The translations under genes were made by a program, and so were the position numbers. From NCBI GenBank assembly GCA_030063045.1, contig JAQSEB010000017.1, positions 1,178,001 through 1,242,000 of the forward strand: a DNA stretch of 64,000 nucleotides. Reading direction: 5' to 3'. A model generated the notes under the pieces. That model saw only the letters and a list, made by a program, of their open reading frames with translations. It ran no database searches and was not told the origin of the DNA. The stretch is from Pratylenchus scribneri. Taxonomy: Eukaryota > Nematoda > Chromadorea > Rhabditida > Pratylenchidae. This document shows, one piece after another, positions 24,001-46,271 of this stretch. Position 1 is the first letter of the stretch, and every line of letters starts with the position of its first letter.

Positions 24001-27000
24001 TGCTTCGCCCCTCATTTTAGTCATTTTTTGGTATTCGCGCGCTGCGCGCGCGCTTGCAGCGCGAGCTAAGCGAGCCCAATCATCATCATTTTACTCAGTT
24101 TTTCATGGGCTTTCGAATGGTATATCACATGACATATAAAAATGTTCCATTCGAAAAATCTCGATTTTGGCACTTTGTGCCGAACTTTCGAGACCGGCAC
24201 AACTCTGTGGCATGTTGTCCAAATTTCGAGATCGATAGCTCATTCGACGCGCCTTTCAAAACTGCACAATATATGTCGGGCGCACGTTAGCGCGCTGAAA
24301 GCGCACCGAGTTATGGTCGAAAAACCTCAAAAAATATGGGTTTTAAACCGTTTTTGAAAATTTCAAGGAGAGGTCGTAACGGTGCCGTGAAAAATCTTTC
24401 TGTTTAAATTGTTGCGCACATGTCCAAGAATCTTTGGGCAAAATTTCAGCCCAATCGTATGGTTGCGCATTGAGATAAAATTCGAGATGTGCCGCACCCC
24501 CCACAGAATTTACTGAAGGGTTTAAATAACTAGACCCGGGGGCAAGCCCCGGGTCTAGTTATTTTTAACAGCCATCATGTAGTGTGGTGGTGATTATGTT
24601 TGTTCAGTATTTAAAAACCTTTTCCTAGAGTTGTACATTTTTTGTTGTTTAGGGGGGCTTCGCCCCCCTTTTGGAGGGTTTAGGGGCTCCGCCCCCTTTA
24701 GGCGCGAGCTAAGCGAGCGCGACTTATTCATGAAATAAATTAATAATATATATCAATGAAGGATGTAAATTCTGAATTTAATATTATTTTTTTTATAAAG
24801 TTGCATGGCAACAAAATTGTGCTTAGCAACTTTTTTGCGCAACTTTAAAAAAATCCCAAAAATTTGGATTTAAGATATTTTTACTTATATTATTCTATTA
24901 CATCAAAATTTTTCTACAGAACTTTGCGGAATTTAATAAAAATTTTTAAGAAATATTTTCATTCTTTATAGATTAGATATAAAAATACACTTTTAATAAT
25001 ATAAAACTTATACTTCATAATTATTTATTTTTTTTCGGTTTGTACTTTCTCGTTGGTCAGGGGGGTTAGGGGGAGGGGTCCGCTACGCTCGGCCTCGGCT
25101 CCCTCCGCTCGGTCGGCCCGCTCCGCGGGCCTCCCTCGCTCCGGGAGCCTCGGCCTCGCTTCGCTACCCCCTCCCCCTCCCCCCTGAAACCCCCCACACC
25201 CCCACCCACGAACAGCCGGCGCGCTTCGCGCGCCCCCATAGCTCGCTTCGCTCGCTCACTTTACCCAACATTATAATTTTGTTCATATTTATTAGTTTTT
25301 CCCACCTCTGAGTCATTTTTGGTGCTTCGCCCCTCATTTTAGTCATTTTTTGGTATTCGCGCGCTGCGCGCGCGCTTGCAGCGCGAGCTAAGCGAGCCCA
25401 ATCATCATCATTTTACTCAGTTTTTCATGGGCTTTCGAATGGTATATCACATGACATATAAAAATGTTCCATTCGAAAAATCTCGATTTTGGCACTTTGT
25501 GCCGAACTTTCGAGACCGGCACAACTCTGTGGCATGTTGTCCAAATTTCGAGATCGATAGCTCATTCGACGCGCCTTTCAAAACTGCACAATATATGTCG
25601 GGCGCACGTTAGCGCGCTGAAAGCGCACCGAGTTATGGTCGAAAAACCTCAAAAAATATGGGTTTTAAACCGTTTTTGAAAATTTCAAGGAGAGGTCGTA
25701 ACGGTGCCGTGAAAAATCTTTCTGTTTAAATTGTTGCGCACATGTCCAAGAATCTTTGGGCAAAATTTCAGCCCAATCGTATGGTTGCGCATTGAGATAA
25801 AATTCGAGATGTGCCGCACCCCCCACAGAATTTACTGAAGGGTTTAAATAACTAGACCCGGGGGCAAGCCCCGGGTCTAGTTATTTTTAACAGCCATCAT
25901 GTAGTGTGGTGGTGATTATGTTTGTTCAGTATTTAAAAACCTTTTCCTAGAGTTGTACATTTTTTGTTGTTTAGGGGGGCTTCGCCCCCCTTTTGGAGGG
26001 TTTAGGGGCTCCGCCCCCTTTAGGCGCGAGCTAAGCGAGCGCGACTTATTCATGAAATAAATTAATAATATATATCAATGAAGGATGTAAATTCTGAATT
26101 TAATATTATTTTTTTTATAAAGTTGCATGGCAACAAAATTGTGCTTAGCAACTTTTTTGCGCAACTTTAAAAAAATCCCAAAAATTTGGATTTAAGATAT
26201 TTTTACTTATATTATTCTATTACATCAAAATTTTTCTACAGAACTTTGCGGAATTTAATAAAAATTTTTAAGAAATATTTTCATTCTTTATAGATTAGAT
26301 ATAAAAATACACTTTTAATAATATAAAACTTATACTTCATAATTATTTATTTTTTTTCGGTTTGTACTTTCTCGTTGGTCAGGGGGGTTAGGGGGAGGGG
26401 TCCGCTACGCTCGGCCTCGGCTCCCTCCGCTCGGTCGGCCCGCTCCGCGGGCCTCCCTCGCTCCGGGAGCCTCGGCCTCGCTTCGCTACCCCCTCCCCCT
26501 CCCCCCTGAAACCCCCCACACCCCCACCCACGAACAGCCGGCGCGCTTCGCGCGCCCCCATAGCTCGCTTCGCTCGCTCACTTTACCCAACATTATAATT
26601 TTGTTCATATTTATTAGTTTTTCCCACCTCTGAGTCATTTTTGGTGCTTCGCCCCTCATTTTAGTCATTTTTTGGTATTCGCGCGCTGCGCGCGCGCTTG
26701 CAGCGCGAGCTAAGCGAGCCCAATCATCATCATTTTACTCAGTTTTTCATGGGCTTTCGAATGGTATATCACATGACATATAAAAATGTTCCATTCGAAA
26801 AATCTCGATTTTGGCACTTTGTGCCGAACTTTCGAGACCGGCACAACTCTGTGGCATGTTGTCCAAATTTCGAGATCGATAGCTCATTCGACGCGCCTTT
26901 CAAAACTGCACAATATATGTCGGGCGCACGTTAGCGCGCTGAAAGCGCACCGAGTTATGGTCGAAAAACCTCAAAAAATATGGGTTTTAAACCGTTTTTG

Positions 27001-28708
27001 AAAATTTCAAGGAGAGGTCGTAACGGTGCCGTGAAAAATCTTTCTGTTTAAATTGTTGCGCACATGTCCAAGAATCTTTGGGCAAAATTTCAGCCCAATC
27101 GTATGGTTGCGCATTGAGATAAAATTCGAGATGTGCCGCACCCCCCACAGAATTTACTGAAGGGTTTAATTTAATCAAAAAATAATGCTGACATAATAGG
27201 AAATTTAATAAATTTTGAATGTTATATTGTAGGAAAATTATTAGATAAATTGGAGTAATTTCATTTTCGCCAATATATTTATAATGCCTAAATTCTGGCA
27301 AATAGCCTATGTTTTTAATAGATAAGTAGAACTCGAATTTAAATTTTAAATTAATATTTTTTAATTATGCAGGAAAATGTGATAATAATATGAAGGGAAA
27401 AAAGGCTTATTCTTAGTTAGGAGAGGAAAAAATTTGTTTAAAAAGACAGATTGAGGCAATATTTGATTGATAGGGTGACTGTGGTCGATTATGCAGAAAG
27501 TGGGGGTACAGTAGGATGAATAGAAAAGCCCATTAGGTATTGTTTGCATTGATAAAATCCAAGCAGTTATTCCATTCTCATTCACCAAAATAGCCAGAAT
27601 GATTTTGTCTATGCCCATTTCCCCTTTCAGCCAACAAATCCATCGCCGAAAACGTCCATCAACACATCAAAAGGATGGCAAAGTGAATTCATTTGTTGCA
27701 TCCAAATTTCCGGTCATCGATGAAGATCTTTTGGCATTGGCAACGAGGAAAGGTGCAAATGGTATGGTGACCGGAAATGCGCCACCAAACTTATGCCGAC
27801 TGATCACAAATGTTTCGGAATGCCGATGGACGGCAAAACCATCAAGTCCACCAAACACTAAAGAGATTGGAAAGGAGGTGAATGGCGAGGAAGTGCCACC
27901 CAAAATCACAATGCGCCGTCAGCAACATCAAAAGGAGGAAATGGCCATCAAAAATAATTCTTCGTTATTACGGACGCCAGCAATTGTCCATCACAATGAA
28001 ACATTGCGGCGATTGTCCGTCCTTTCCATGGTGTCCAGTGTGTCCAGCTATGGCCCATCCGGCGCATTGGAGGATGCCACAAATTGTGATTGCACTTCCT
28101 TGGCAATGTCCGCCTTTAAGCGTTCCGCATTCAGTAATTTGAGTGGAAAAAGACGAAAACAATTGGAGCAAAGGAAAATGGAAACGGGCAAATTGGATTT
28201 GGATGATTCCTACCGGAAAATATCCCCTTCAACTTCCTCACAAATGAAAGGCCAAAATGGCACAAACACAAATGATTCGGGCATTTCCTCGTCCAGTGAA
28301 TCGAGTCGATCCACTTCACTTTCCGAGGGCACAAATTCATCAACAAACATCCAACCAAAAATGAATTGCACAAATTGTGGCCGAAAATTTTTGCCGCCAT
28401 CGGCAAAAAGGCCAACCACCGCTCAATCGGTTGCTTTGTTGAGTCGAAGGCGAAGGGCACTGAATTATTTGCTGGGAAATATGATGCGCATTTTGGAAAT
28501 GCCATCAACGAAAAAATGTGAATGCAATCGATGTGGAGGCGGCACAATGAATTTGAAGCTGATATCTCCTAAAGTGGCCTCATCGACACCGCTGGGAAAT
28601 GTGCCAATGATTAGCATTGAAATGGTCCAAGAAAATGATGAAAAGAAGGTAAACAAAATGAATTTTAATAAATCGGCAAATTTAAACCTAAAATATTCGG
28701 CAAAATAA
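12088..28708 (+). CDS. Ser-rich protein with Cys motifs, split by a 15-kb intron
   Basis: Exon 1 (12088-12452) encodes an acidic N-terminus (SELEEEEDNEEDLLMMSVEG). It ends in phase 2 at GG before GTACGG. Exon 2 starts at 27631 after CCCCTTTCAG and completes the Gly codon, giving MQNG-QQIHRRKRPSTHQ with the frame open to 28708. The joined product is about 480 residues: acidic, then basic, then Ser-rich (NDSGISSSSESSRSTSLS), then Cys-x2-Cys (CTNCGRKF) and Cys-x-Cys-x2-Cys (CECNRCGGG), which could hold a metal ion. I do not recognise the family. A good donor at 28649 (AAG before GTAAAC) means the frame may instead splice onward, possibly towards the PP2A gene, but I found no exon with matching phase. 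The join of exon 1 to exon 2 is an inference from phase alone. Confidence 0.5.
12522..12554 (+). repeat. Terminal perfect hairpin of the monomer
   Basis: A 14-bp perfect stem (AACTAGACCCGGGG and its complement) surrounds a 5-nt loop. It is present at the start of all eleven monomers. Read on the minus strand it is a 3'-terminal hairpin closing on CTAG, which resembles but does not prove a Helitron-like 3' end. Confidence 0.8.
13056..13265. repeat. GC-rich hairpin cluster within the monomer
   Basis: This is a block of short self-complementary words (GCTCGCTTCGCTCGC, GCGCGCTTCGCGCGC, GCCCGCTCCGCGGGC, CTCCCTCGCTCCGGGAG) in otherwise AT-rich DNA. More of the same type occur at about 12640-12715 (GGGGGGCTTCGCCCCCC, GGGGCTCCGCCCC) and 13350-13391. 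The block recurs in every monomer. Base composition is unlike anything else in the window. Confidence 0.85.
17811..17863 (+). repeat. Copy of the left-flank unique sequence between monomers 4 and 5
   Basis: The segment from AATTATTTGAGGGAAAGG to TTTAAATTTTTGAAA is the same as the unique sequence just left of the array (about 12469-12521). It is fused to the monomer end at a short AAAA overlap. A second copy sits at about 23153-23205. Confidence 0.9.
17864..23205 (+). repeat. Higher-order repeat unit 2
   Basis: This is the same four-monomer structure as unit 1, including the extra A and the 53-bp flank copy. Its first monomer carries TTTACAGATT at about 18301, where most others have TTTATAGATT. 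That variant is shared only with the first monomer of unit 3. Confidence 0.9.
23206..27169 (+). repeat. Higher-order repeat unit 3, three monomers only
   Basis: This starts like units 1 and 2 and carries the same C variant as unit 2 in its first monomer (about 23642). It ends after the third monomer, where GGGTTTAA runs directly into unique sequence at 27170. Confidence 0.9.
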
Positions 28709-29734
28709 TTAACGGTGGAAATATGTCATTATTTATGCGCGAAATAATTCACTTTTGTTCCCAGCATTACCATTATTGTCATTGTCTTTTATGTATTTTG
28801 GGCCTTAAAAATAATAGGCTATTCTAGTCGAAATAATATGAATTATTTATGAGCATGTTGCCTTCCATTTTACTGGTCAAAGGCCAACCAAAAATTCTAT
28901 TTTTAGTTATTAATTCTTTACCTCAAATCGATCAATCAAATAGGTCGAATGAACACATTTTTTTTAACATTTCCTGCCGGATAAATGATCCATTTTTGAG
29001 TAAAGAATATTCTTTTCAAATGTGGGTTTATCCCGTAGGTATTTTGAACAAAATCCCTTCTTTTATCCCAACTTTCCAGCTTTCCTTTGATAATAATGAA
29101 TGGTTAGGAATATGTAGAGGAACAGCTGGCACGGAATCGGGCCCAATTTTTCGATCGGATCAATGGAAGGAAGGAAATTATGTAGACAAATGAATGTTGG
29201 AGAATAACCCCTCTCTCCTTGCTTTTCTTTTTGTTTTTCTGCGATTTCCTCCAGTCACAGAAAAACTTTTGTTGTTTTTTACCCCATTTTTCCTGCTTTT
29301 CCACAACTGCTGCCATCATTTTGCGTCTTCACTACATTCGCTGATTCTGAGGCATCCAATTCCCCGGCCAAGAAATCATTCCAGCCTAGGCTGGCTTTTG
29401 TTTGCCTCCATCTCAAGGCCAATCCCCTCCCCTTTGGGGTCGATTTTATTTATTACCTCATCCCATTGAATGAACACCAATGACAAAACAATGGACAAGG
29501 GGGGATGGATCGGAAGTTGAGGGGATTGGATCAGATTTGCTTTCATTCTGATCCCAATCAATTTTGCAAAATGGCCAACCAACGCAATTAATGGCAGTTG
29601 CTTGCCTATTCACACAATATGTGTTATCAAATCTATTTAATCTGTTTTTAGCTGCATTTGATCCGATTATGAGCAATCCCACTCAATAAAAGCAAATCTA
29701 AAAATTGATCAAAACAAATGGATTAGGCTGCAAA
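28709..29734. other. Intergenic stretch before the PP2A gene
   Basis: This is AT-rich, with an open stretch at 28849-29193 (+) that shows no clear splice context. TTTTTAG at about 29651 and GGATTAG at about 29726 are possible trans-splice acceptors for the downstream gene. No RNA gene was seen. Confidence 0.35.
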
Positions 29735-32700
29735 ATGGTGGATTTTGAATTCAAAAGGCACAAATCTTCGAATATTGGATCAAATGAGAAAACAACTACG
29801 AATAAATTTGCAAATTATGGACGAAAATATCCAACATTGAGTGGCAATCATCCGCTGAATGCTTCGACATCTTCATTTGCCTCATCAACGACGACGACTA
29901 ATTCAGCAGAAAATGATCACAATTATCTTTTAATTTCAACACACCAACAGCAAATTTTGAGGCGTAAAAGTTCCGAAAATATTCATGAAAATTTAAATGG
30001 ATTTTTGCGAGTCGATACCGCATTTGGACAAACAAGGAGAAGGGAATCATTTCATGTGCCATTGAGCAATTCCGCCTCACAGGGCGCATTCTCGCCATTG
30101 TCGCCCTCCTCTTCAACATCAAGTTCAGCCTACTATTCCGATTCCCAGACCACTTCACTTTCATCTACCGCCTCCCAAACTATTTCCACTGGCCAATTTG
30201 GAGGCGGAAAACGAGGCAATGATAAGCCCTCGGGCATTCTGGGCATTGGGGAATTTTCCATCCGGCTTCCTTCATTCCCAAAATCCAAATCGAGATTCTT
30301 GCGAAAAGCGCGTCAATTGCGTAGAGAAAGGGAAAAATCTTGTGAAAAGGAAAGGACCCCAACAATTTGCCTAGGCCTAAGGCGGGAGGAAGAGAAATGG
30401 AAAGGAGGGGAGAAATCCTCGGATGAAGAAGAATATGAAGATGATGAATATGAGGAAGTGACGGATGAAGAGAATGAGGAAGAAAGGAGGGAAGAGGATG
30501 AAATTGAGGGAATCGAAGTGACCGTAACACAATATTCCGCATTCGAGGCAGAGGCAATGCCGAAAAAATTGCCAATTCCAAAATTGCATCCATTAATGAT
30601 GGGAAGAGGAACAGAAGAAAGAGCAGATGGGGAGGAAGAATCGGCCGAAGAAATGGAAGAAAGCGAGGAGGAGGAGGAAGAGGATGCTTATTCGGATAAA
30701 TATTCCAACGGGTTTTTGTCGGATCGAAGCAATCGAAGTTCGATGAGTCGATCCACTTCCGTGACACTTTGCCTTCCATTGCCCCAAAGTGAATTGCCAC
30801 CATCCGGGGCCCATTATCACCATTTTCACCAACAATTCCGACATTCATCGCCCATTGAGCGATTGGTGGTCGATGAAGTCCATTTCACATTCCGAATGTT
30901 CAATAAGGTCAAAAATTAGACAAAAATTATTTTAAAAAGTGGAAGCAAACAAAAAAAAACTAATTTTAATTTTCCAAAAATTATTCAGACTGATTCGCCC
31001 AAAAGTAGTCCAAGAGAGAATGTTGCCCAAAACAATGTTGGCCAAGGAGGCAATGTTGCCGATGAAAATCGAAGTCCCAGATGGCGTGGCGATTCCCATT
31101 ATGAGGCAATTTTGCTAGGAAAAAAGGAACAACTACAAAAATTGCAAAAAACGCCGGAAGTCATCATTGAAAGAAGGTAAAGAAAAGGGAAAATGAAGGG
31201 CAATTGATTGAGGAATTTTGGAATTGATGAGGGGGTATAAACAAAATTACAAATTTAAAGGACATAAATGCCATCCTATTTTGCAGAGAACCGATACCCA
31301 GAACTTTGAAAACAGCGACGGTAAATCAGCACAGGGATTCAACGATATCATCGACACCTTTGTTGAATGGCAATTTGAACAACAAAAATGATCAAAAAGT
31401 ATTGGCCGTTGCCACTTCCTCACCCTCGCCATCCACTTCATCGGTTACCGCTGTCATTTCCAGCTCGCAACGAAAATTGCCAGATGATGAATTTGTTATT
31501 TCGGCATCAAATAAAAATGCGGAATCAAAAGCAGTTGATAAAATTGCACCGCCACCTTGCTATCAACAAGCAGCGGTGCAAAAAAAGACAACAAAAATTA
31601 TGGAGGAGGATTTGGATTTGGAGAAGGCATATGCCAATGCAATTCGACGATCGCGAATTGCCGGCAAATTGTCGGGAATGCCAAAGTTGGTAGTGGAGAC
31701 AAAAATGGGAATATTTCCTTACCTTTTAAGATTCCATTTTCCATTGGGCAAACCAATTGGTAAAGTGGAAAATGACAAAAGATTGAGTCGAATTCGTGAA
31801 TTGTTCGAATCGAACAAAGCAGGCCAATTGCCAATGGAGCAATTTGATGAATTGTGCAGGCGAATGGATTTTGCTGTATACACAAAAGTGAGTAGGATTT
31901 TGAATTTTGGATGGTTCGGACTATAAGTTTCTCAATTAGTTTATTGTAAATCTTCTAAGAATCCATAAAATACAAATTCAAAGGAAAAGGAACTCGTCAA
32001 GTTCCTTAGCAGAATAACAAATTGTAAAGAATAATATAAATAATTTCAGCGTGCCGTTTATGATGCATGTTGCAGGCTGAATGGACTCCCAGTTCAGCCA
32101 GTCTTACTCGGTCCTTCGCCTAACGCTCCATCTGGAACTGATGGCCAAGAACAGCAACAAGAACAAATGCCAGAAATTGAGCCCATCGATTTCAATCAAT
32201 TTTGCGTCTATTGGAATAGGCAAAAAAAGACCAAAATGATTTATCTTTATTATTCCTATTAAATTTATAGAATGATCTCCGAAGCACATGATGAAGCATC
32301 ACGTTTTGTGTTCACATTGAATTCAGCCAGCAGCCGATATTCACCTACAGAAAAGTCACCACAATCAGCGTTGTACCTTCTAAAGGAAGACTTTTTGCCG
32401 ATGATGATGGATTTGATCCTAACACATCCTGGCCTTCATTTCCTTAAAGATGCCCCACAATTCTACAGCAAATATTGTGAAGTGGTGAGGCAAAATAGAA
32501 ATTAAAAATTGGGATTTGGTCATATTTGGTTGAAGAATTCTGGAAAATTGTAATAAATCAGAATAAGGGCAATTACAATTACAAATCAGAATTGGGGAAA
32601 TTTATAAATCAGAATAAGGGCAAATTAATAGCTCTAATTATTCAATTAATTAATTTAATTACCTATTATGATGAAAAGTTACTAAAGTACTAATACTCAA

Positions 32701-34382
32701 TTTCCAAAGGTGATTGTTCGAATCTTCTGGAATGCCAATCGCTCTTGGACTGGCCGATTAAGTGGAAACGAACTTCGTCGATCCAATTTCCTTCAGGTGC
32801 CATTTATCCAATTAAATCCTCCAAATTCGCGCATTTTCCAATTCAGACTCTTCGTCTTTTGGAAGAAGTGACCGACATCAACAAAGTCACCGAATATTTT
32901 TCTTATGAGCATTTTTATGTCACTTATTGCAAATTTTGGGAACTCGATACCGACCATGACATGGTAGCAATAAAATTTCTTAAGAGGCAATTTTATTTCC
33001 AAATTTAAGGTGATCTCACGAGATGATATGAGACGGCATTGTAATGGGTAAAAAATAAGGGGGAATAGTTGATTCGTTTTGTTTATTATTATTAAATAGA
33101 ATAAGTCTCGCCTTTAATGGACTTTTTCTTTGCAGATTTAAATAAACATAAGTAGTAGAAAATTTAGTATATTAGGATGTTTGATATGATAAGGGAACAT
33201 TCTAGAGGTATTTTTATCAGAAGCCACAAGCCATCGGAATACGATAACCCTTTTCCATTAAGTTCAATAATATTTTAGCTCAAGGCATAATTCAAAATAC
33301 GTGAAATTAATGTAGGGCTAAAAATGGAAGACAAATGGAATCATTTTTTAACTTTATCAAAAAATGCTTATGTGAATTTACTCAATATAATTACAGTGCT
33401 TTACCCGATCGGATAATTGACCGAATTTTTTCCGCTGCCGTTATTCGCACTCCACCGGAGCAAAGGACAGTGGCTAATCCTGGTCCAATTCGGCAACAGC
33501 CAATCGAGACAATTGGATTTGAAGGTAAACAAACAATCCGAATGGCCATTTTTCATTATTTTTTCATATAGATTTTGTTTGTTTTTTGTTGGCCGAAGAG
33601 GATAAAAGACATCCAACCAGTCTTGAATATTGGTTCCGTTGTGTGGACTTGGATGGGGATGGGCAAATTAGCCTTTATGAAATGGAGCATTTTTATGAAG
33701 TAATCAAAAAAACATCTTAATTTAGATTGGAAAATAAGCAATTTTAGGGAATTGAACAAAAATTAATGGCAAAAAATATGGAAACATTGGCCCTCCGGGA
33801 TGTCATTTGCAATGTAAAATTTTAAATTCATAGAAAATTAAATTTTTTTTCTTAAGTTGTTGGATTCCATCTCTCCTGCTAATGGATATTCTGTAACACG
33901 GAATGATTTGAAAAGGTCATTTAAAATTACAATATTACCCAATTGTTTTTTGGATTTCAGAAGTGGTTTAGCCCATCGTTTCTTCAACACATTTGTCAAT
34001 TGGATCAAATATGTAGACCAGGAATCGTCGGATGGAGAAAGGGCATCGGTGAAAACAACCGGGGACAAGGAAATTAGTGATTGGGAGGTACTTTGAGAAA
34101 TGTTTCCTTTCACATTAATTTATGTTTTTAAGGTGTTCTGCTTAACCGAATATGAACTGTTGATGGCCGAAACTGAGCAAATGAGCAATGAAGGCGATGT
34201 GGAGGAGAATATGTGGGCATTCTGATGGATTCTGAAATGTTTTTTTTCCACTTTTCAGCGATGTTATTCTTGACGATGATGATGAAGAGGCCATGAATTT
34301 ATCGGATGAAGGGGAACACAGATTAAATGGATTTTTGCAACAAAAACAGCAGCAACAAACAAGCAAAGCAGTGATTGGTTAA
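29735..34382 (+). CDS. PPP2R3: PP2A regulatory subunit B'' (EF-hand, PPP2R3 family)
   Basis: This subunit binds the PP2A A/C core and directs the phosphatase to substrates; calcium is known to modulate the family. Fifteen exons (first 29735-30907, last 34259-34382) sum to 1099 residues with consistent phases. The first 500 or so residues are Ser-rich, then strongly acidic, and disordered. The conserved core starts near 31700 with the [10 protein letters not shown] motif. [20 protein letters not shown] follows in exon 32271-32484, then [20 protein letters not shown], then [20 protein letters not shown]. Two EF-hands are visible: DTDHDMVISRDDM (32940-33040) and a canonical [14 protein letters not shown] (about 33640-33690). 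The C-terminus has [17 protein letters not shown]. In nematodes the family includes RSA-1, a spindle-assembly factor; I cannot say which paralogue this is. One intron, 32220-32270, uses a GC donor. Confidence 0.93.
32220..32270 (+). other. GC-AG intron (51 nt) in the PP2A gene
   Basis: The conserved frame [19 protein letters not shown] requires a splice from AATAG at 32219 to A at 32271. The intron begins GCAAAA and ends TTATAG. No in-phase GT donor is available. Reading straight through meets TAA at about 32260. Confidence 0.75.
32545..32630 (-). repeat. Short minisatellite fragment in a PP2A intron
   Basis: The repeated words AATCAGAATAAGGGCAATTA and CAATTACAAATCAGAATTGG are the reverse complement of the large minisatellite at 52535-53975. 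About three degenerate copies are present. Confidence 0.8.
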
Positions 34383-34418
34383 TTATACATACCGTACATT
34401 ATTATATTTTGTGGTGCA

Positions 34419-34424
34419 ATAAAC
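34419..34424 (+). terminator. Poly(A) signal of the PP2A gene
   Basis: AATAAA lies 37 nt after the stop codon. Confidence 0.5.
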
Positions 34425-35134
34425 AAATTGATGGAATGCAATGATGAAAGAAAAGCCAGAAGATATTATTGCTCATCATATACAAAATTTACATATTATA
34501 ATTTTATTAATTTGACAAAAAAAATTTTCATTTTTATATTGTTTTGCGCAATATTAATATGTAATTAATTAATAATAAAATTAATAATTGTTTAAATGGA
34601 AATGGATTATCCATATCAAACCCTGAAAATTATCTTGAAGGAATGAAATAATTCAGATTCGGAAGCATTTAATTTAGTAATTTTCAACAATTTTTAAACC
34701 AGAGATGCACTCGATGAATTCATTTTTTTCAGTTCATTTCAATCCCATCTGTGAATGATCTTTTTTTAAACTTTTTTTTTTCAAATGATTGATTTTTTAT
34801 AGGCAAATCTGAAAAACCAATTGATAATTTTTTAATTCATTCTTTTCCAGTCCAAATTATTCTCAATTTCCATTATTAACAAAAATCAAAACGAGAAAAT
34901 GTCCAATCCTAATAAATACTTATTTTGAGCTTGATTTAGACGAAAACCGGTTTGGAAAATCTTTTTTCTTCTAAAATAAAATTTATGAAACGTAGGCGAT
35001 AGCACCCCTATAAATTCCTCTGATCCTTCATTCTTACTTCCTAATACATCTATGGATCTTTAATGTTTCAGGAGTAATTCTCTGATTCCGTCATACCTAA
35101 TATAATTTGTTTTACATTTAAGCTAAAACAAACA
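34425..35134. other. Intergenic stretch between PP2A B'' and KMT2
   Basis: AT-rich, with no reading frame or RNA gene recognised. TTTACATTTAAG ending at 35122 is a possible trans-splice acceptor 12 nt before the next ATG. Confidence 0.4.
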
Positions 35135-45864
<10,730 letters not shown>

Positions 45865-45869
45865 ATCAC

Positions 45870-45875
45870 AATAAA
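45870..45875 (+). terminator. Poly(A) signal of KMT2
   Basis: AATAAA lies 6 nt after the stop codon. Further AATAAA motifs occur near 46053 and 46097. Confidence 0.4.
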
Positions 45876-46271
45876 GAATTGAATTGCTGCTGGGATTTAT
45901 TGATGATCTCGATTATTTCTTCTCATTAACAATTTTGCTGTCCAATTTCTATTGTGTGTATTTACCTATTTAATTTATATTATTTCCCCTCTATAATGCA
46001 TTTGAAATTATTCTAATTTTTTCCCGTGAGTATATAACAATTGTATAGCCAAAATTTATTCGAATAAAAAAAAAGAATCACAAATGAATGTATAAATAAA
46101 AAGCTGCTGGAAAGAACACCCGAAATGGGGGTTTAATAAGATAAAGGAAAAGAGTAGTTACAGGTAAAAAAGGAAGAGAATCAATTGGAAAAAAAACAAT
46201 GATGAGCATTTTTTGAAATTAAAATATTAATATGATTAAGTTGGTGAAGGGGAGGGCTAAGTGTTGTTTTG

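Larger units (their letters stand above)
12522..27169 (+). repeat. Tandem array of eleven 1322-bp monomers
   Basis: Monomers start at 12522, 13844, 15166, 16489, 17864, 19186, 20508, 21831, 23206, 24528 and 25850. By eye they are nearly identical along their whole length. Each begins with a 33-nt perfect hairpin (AACTAGACCCGGGG, loop, complement) and ends ACTGAAGGGTTTAA. Each contains an AT-rich third, then a GC-rich block packed with short hairpins, then a mixed segment. Spacings are 1322, 1322, 1323, 1375 and repeat, so the real period is 5342 bp (four monomers plus 53 bp). Small open frames (60, 71 and 78 codons) recur only because the monomers are copies; they show no sign of being genes. 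Confidence 0.95.
12453..27630 (+). other. Inferred 15.2-kb intron hosting the tandem array
   Basis: Every intron in the neighbouring genes is under about 550 nt, and most are near 50, so an intron of 15,178 nt is exceptional. It is bounded by GTACGG at 12453 and CCCCTTTCAG at 27630, with matching phase 2. Without the array it would be about 530 nt. The non-array parts are about 70 nt on the left, and on the right 27170-27630, which is AT-rich with no recognised feature. Confidence 0.5.

Noticed and set aside
13158..27001. Recurring 60-, 71- and 78-codon open frames in every array monomer
   Set aside because: They are identical because the monomers are copies, overlap each other, and one is a translation of the GC hairpins. 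There is no evidence of coding selection.
12522..27169. Hammerhead ribozyme (retrozyme) origin of the array
   Set aside because: I could not find the CUGAUGA and GAAA core together in the monomer on reading the plus strand. A proper covariance search was not possible.
28766..28850. A membrane-helix-like reading (ITIIVIVFYVFWALKIIGY) after a CCCAG acceptor
   Set aside because: It would need a phase-2 donor, but the exon before it ends in phase 0 at AAG-GTAAAC. In the required phase the reading is a short His/Cys peptide.
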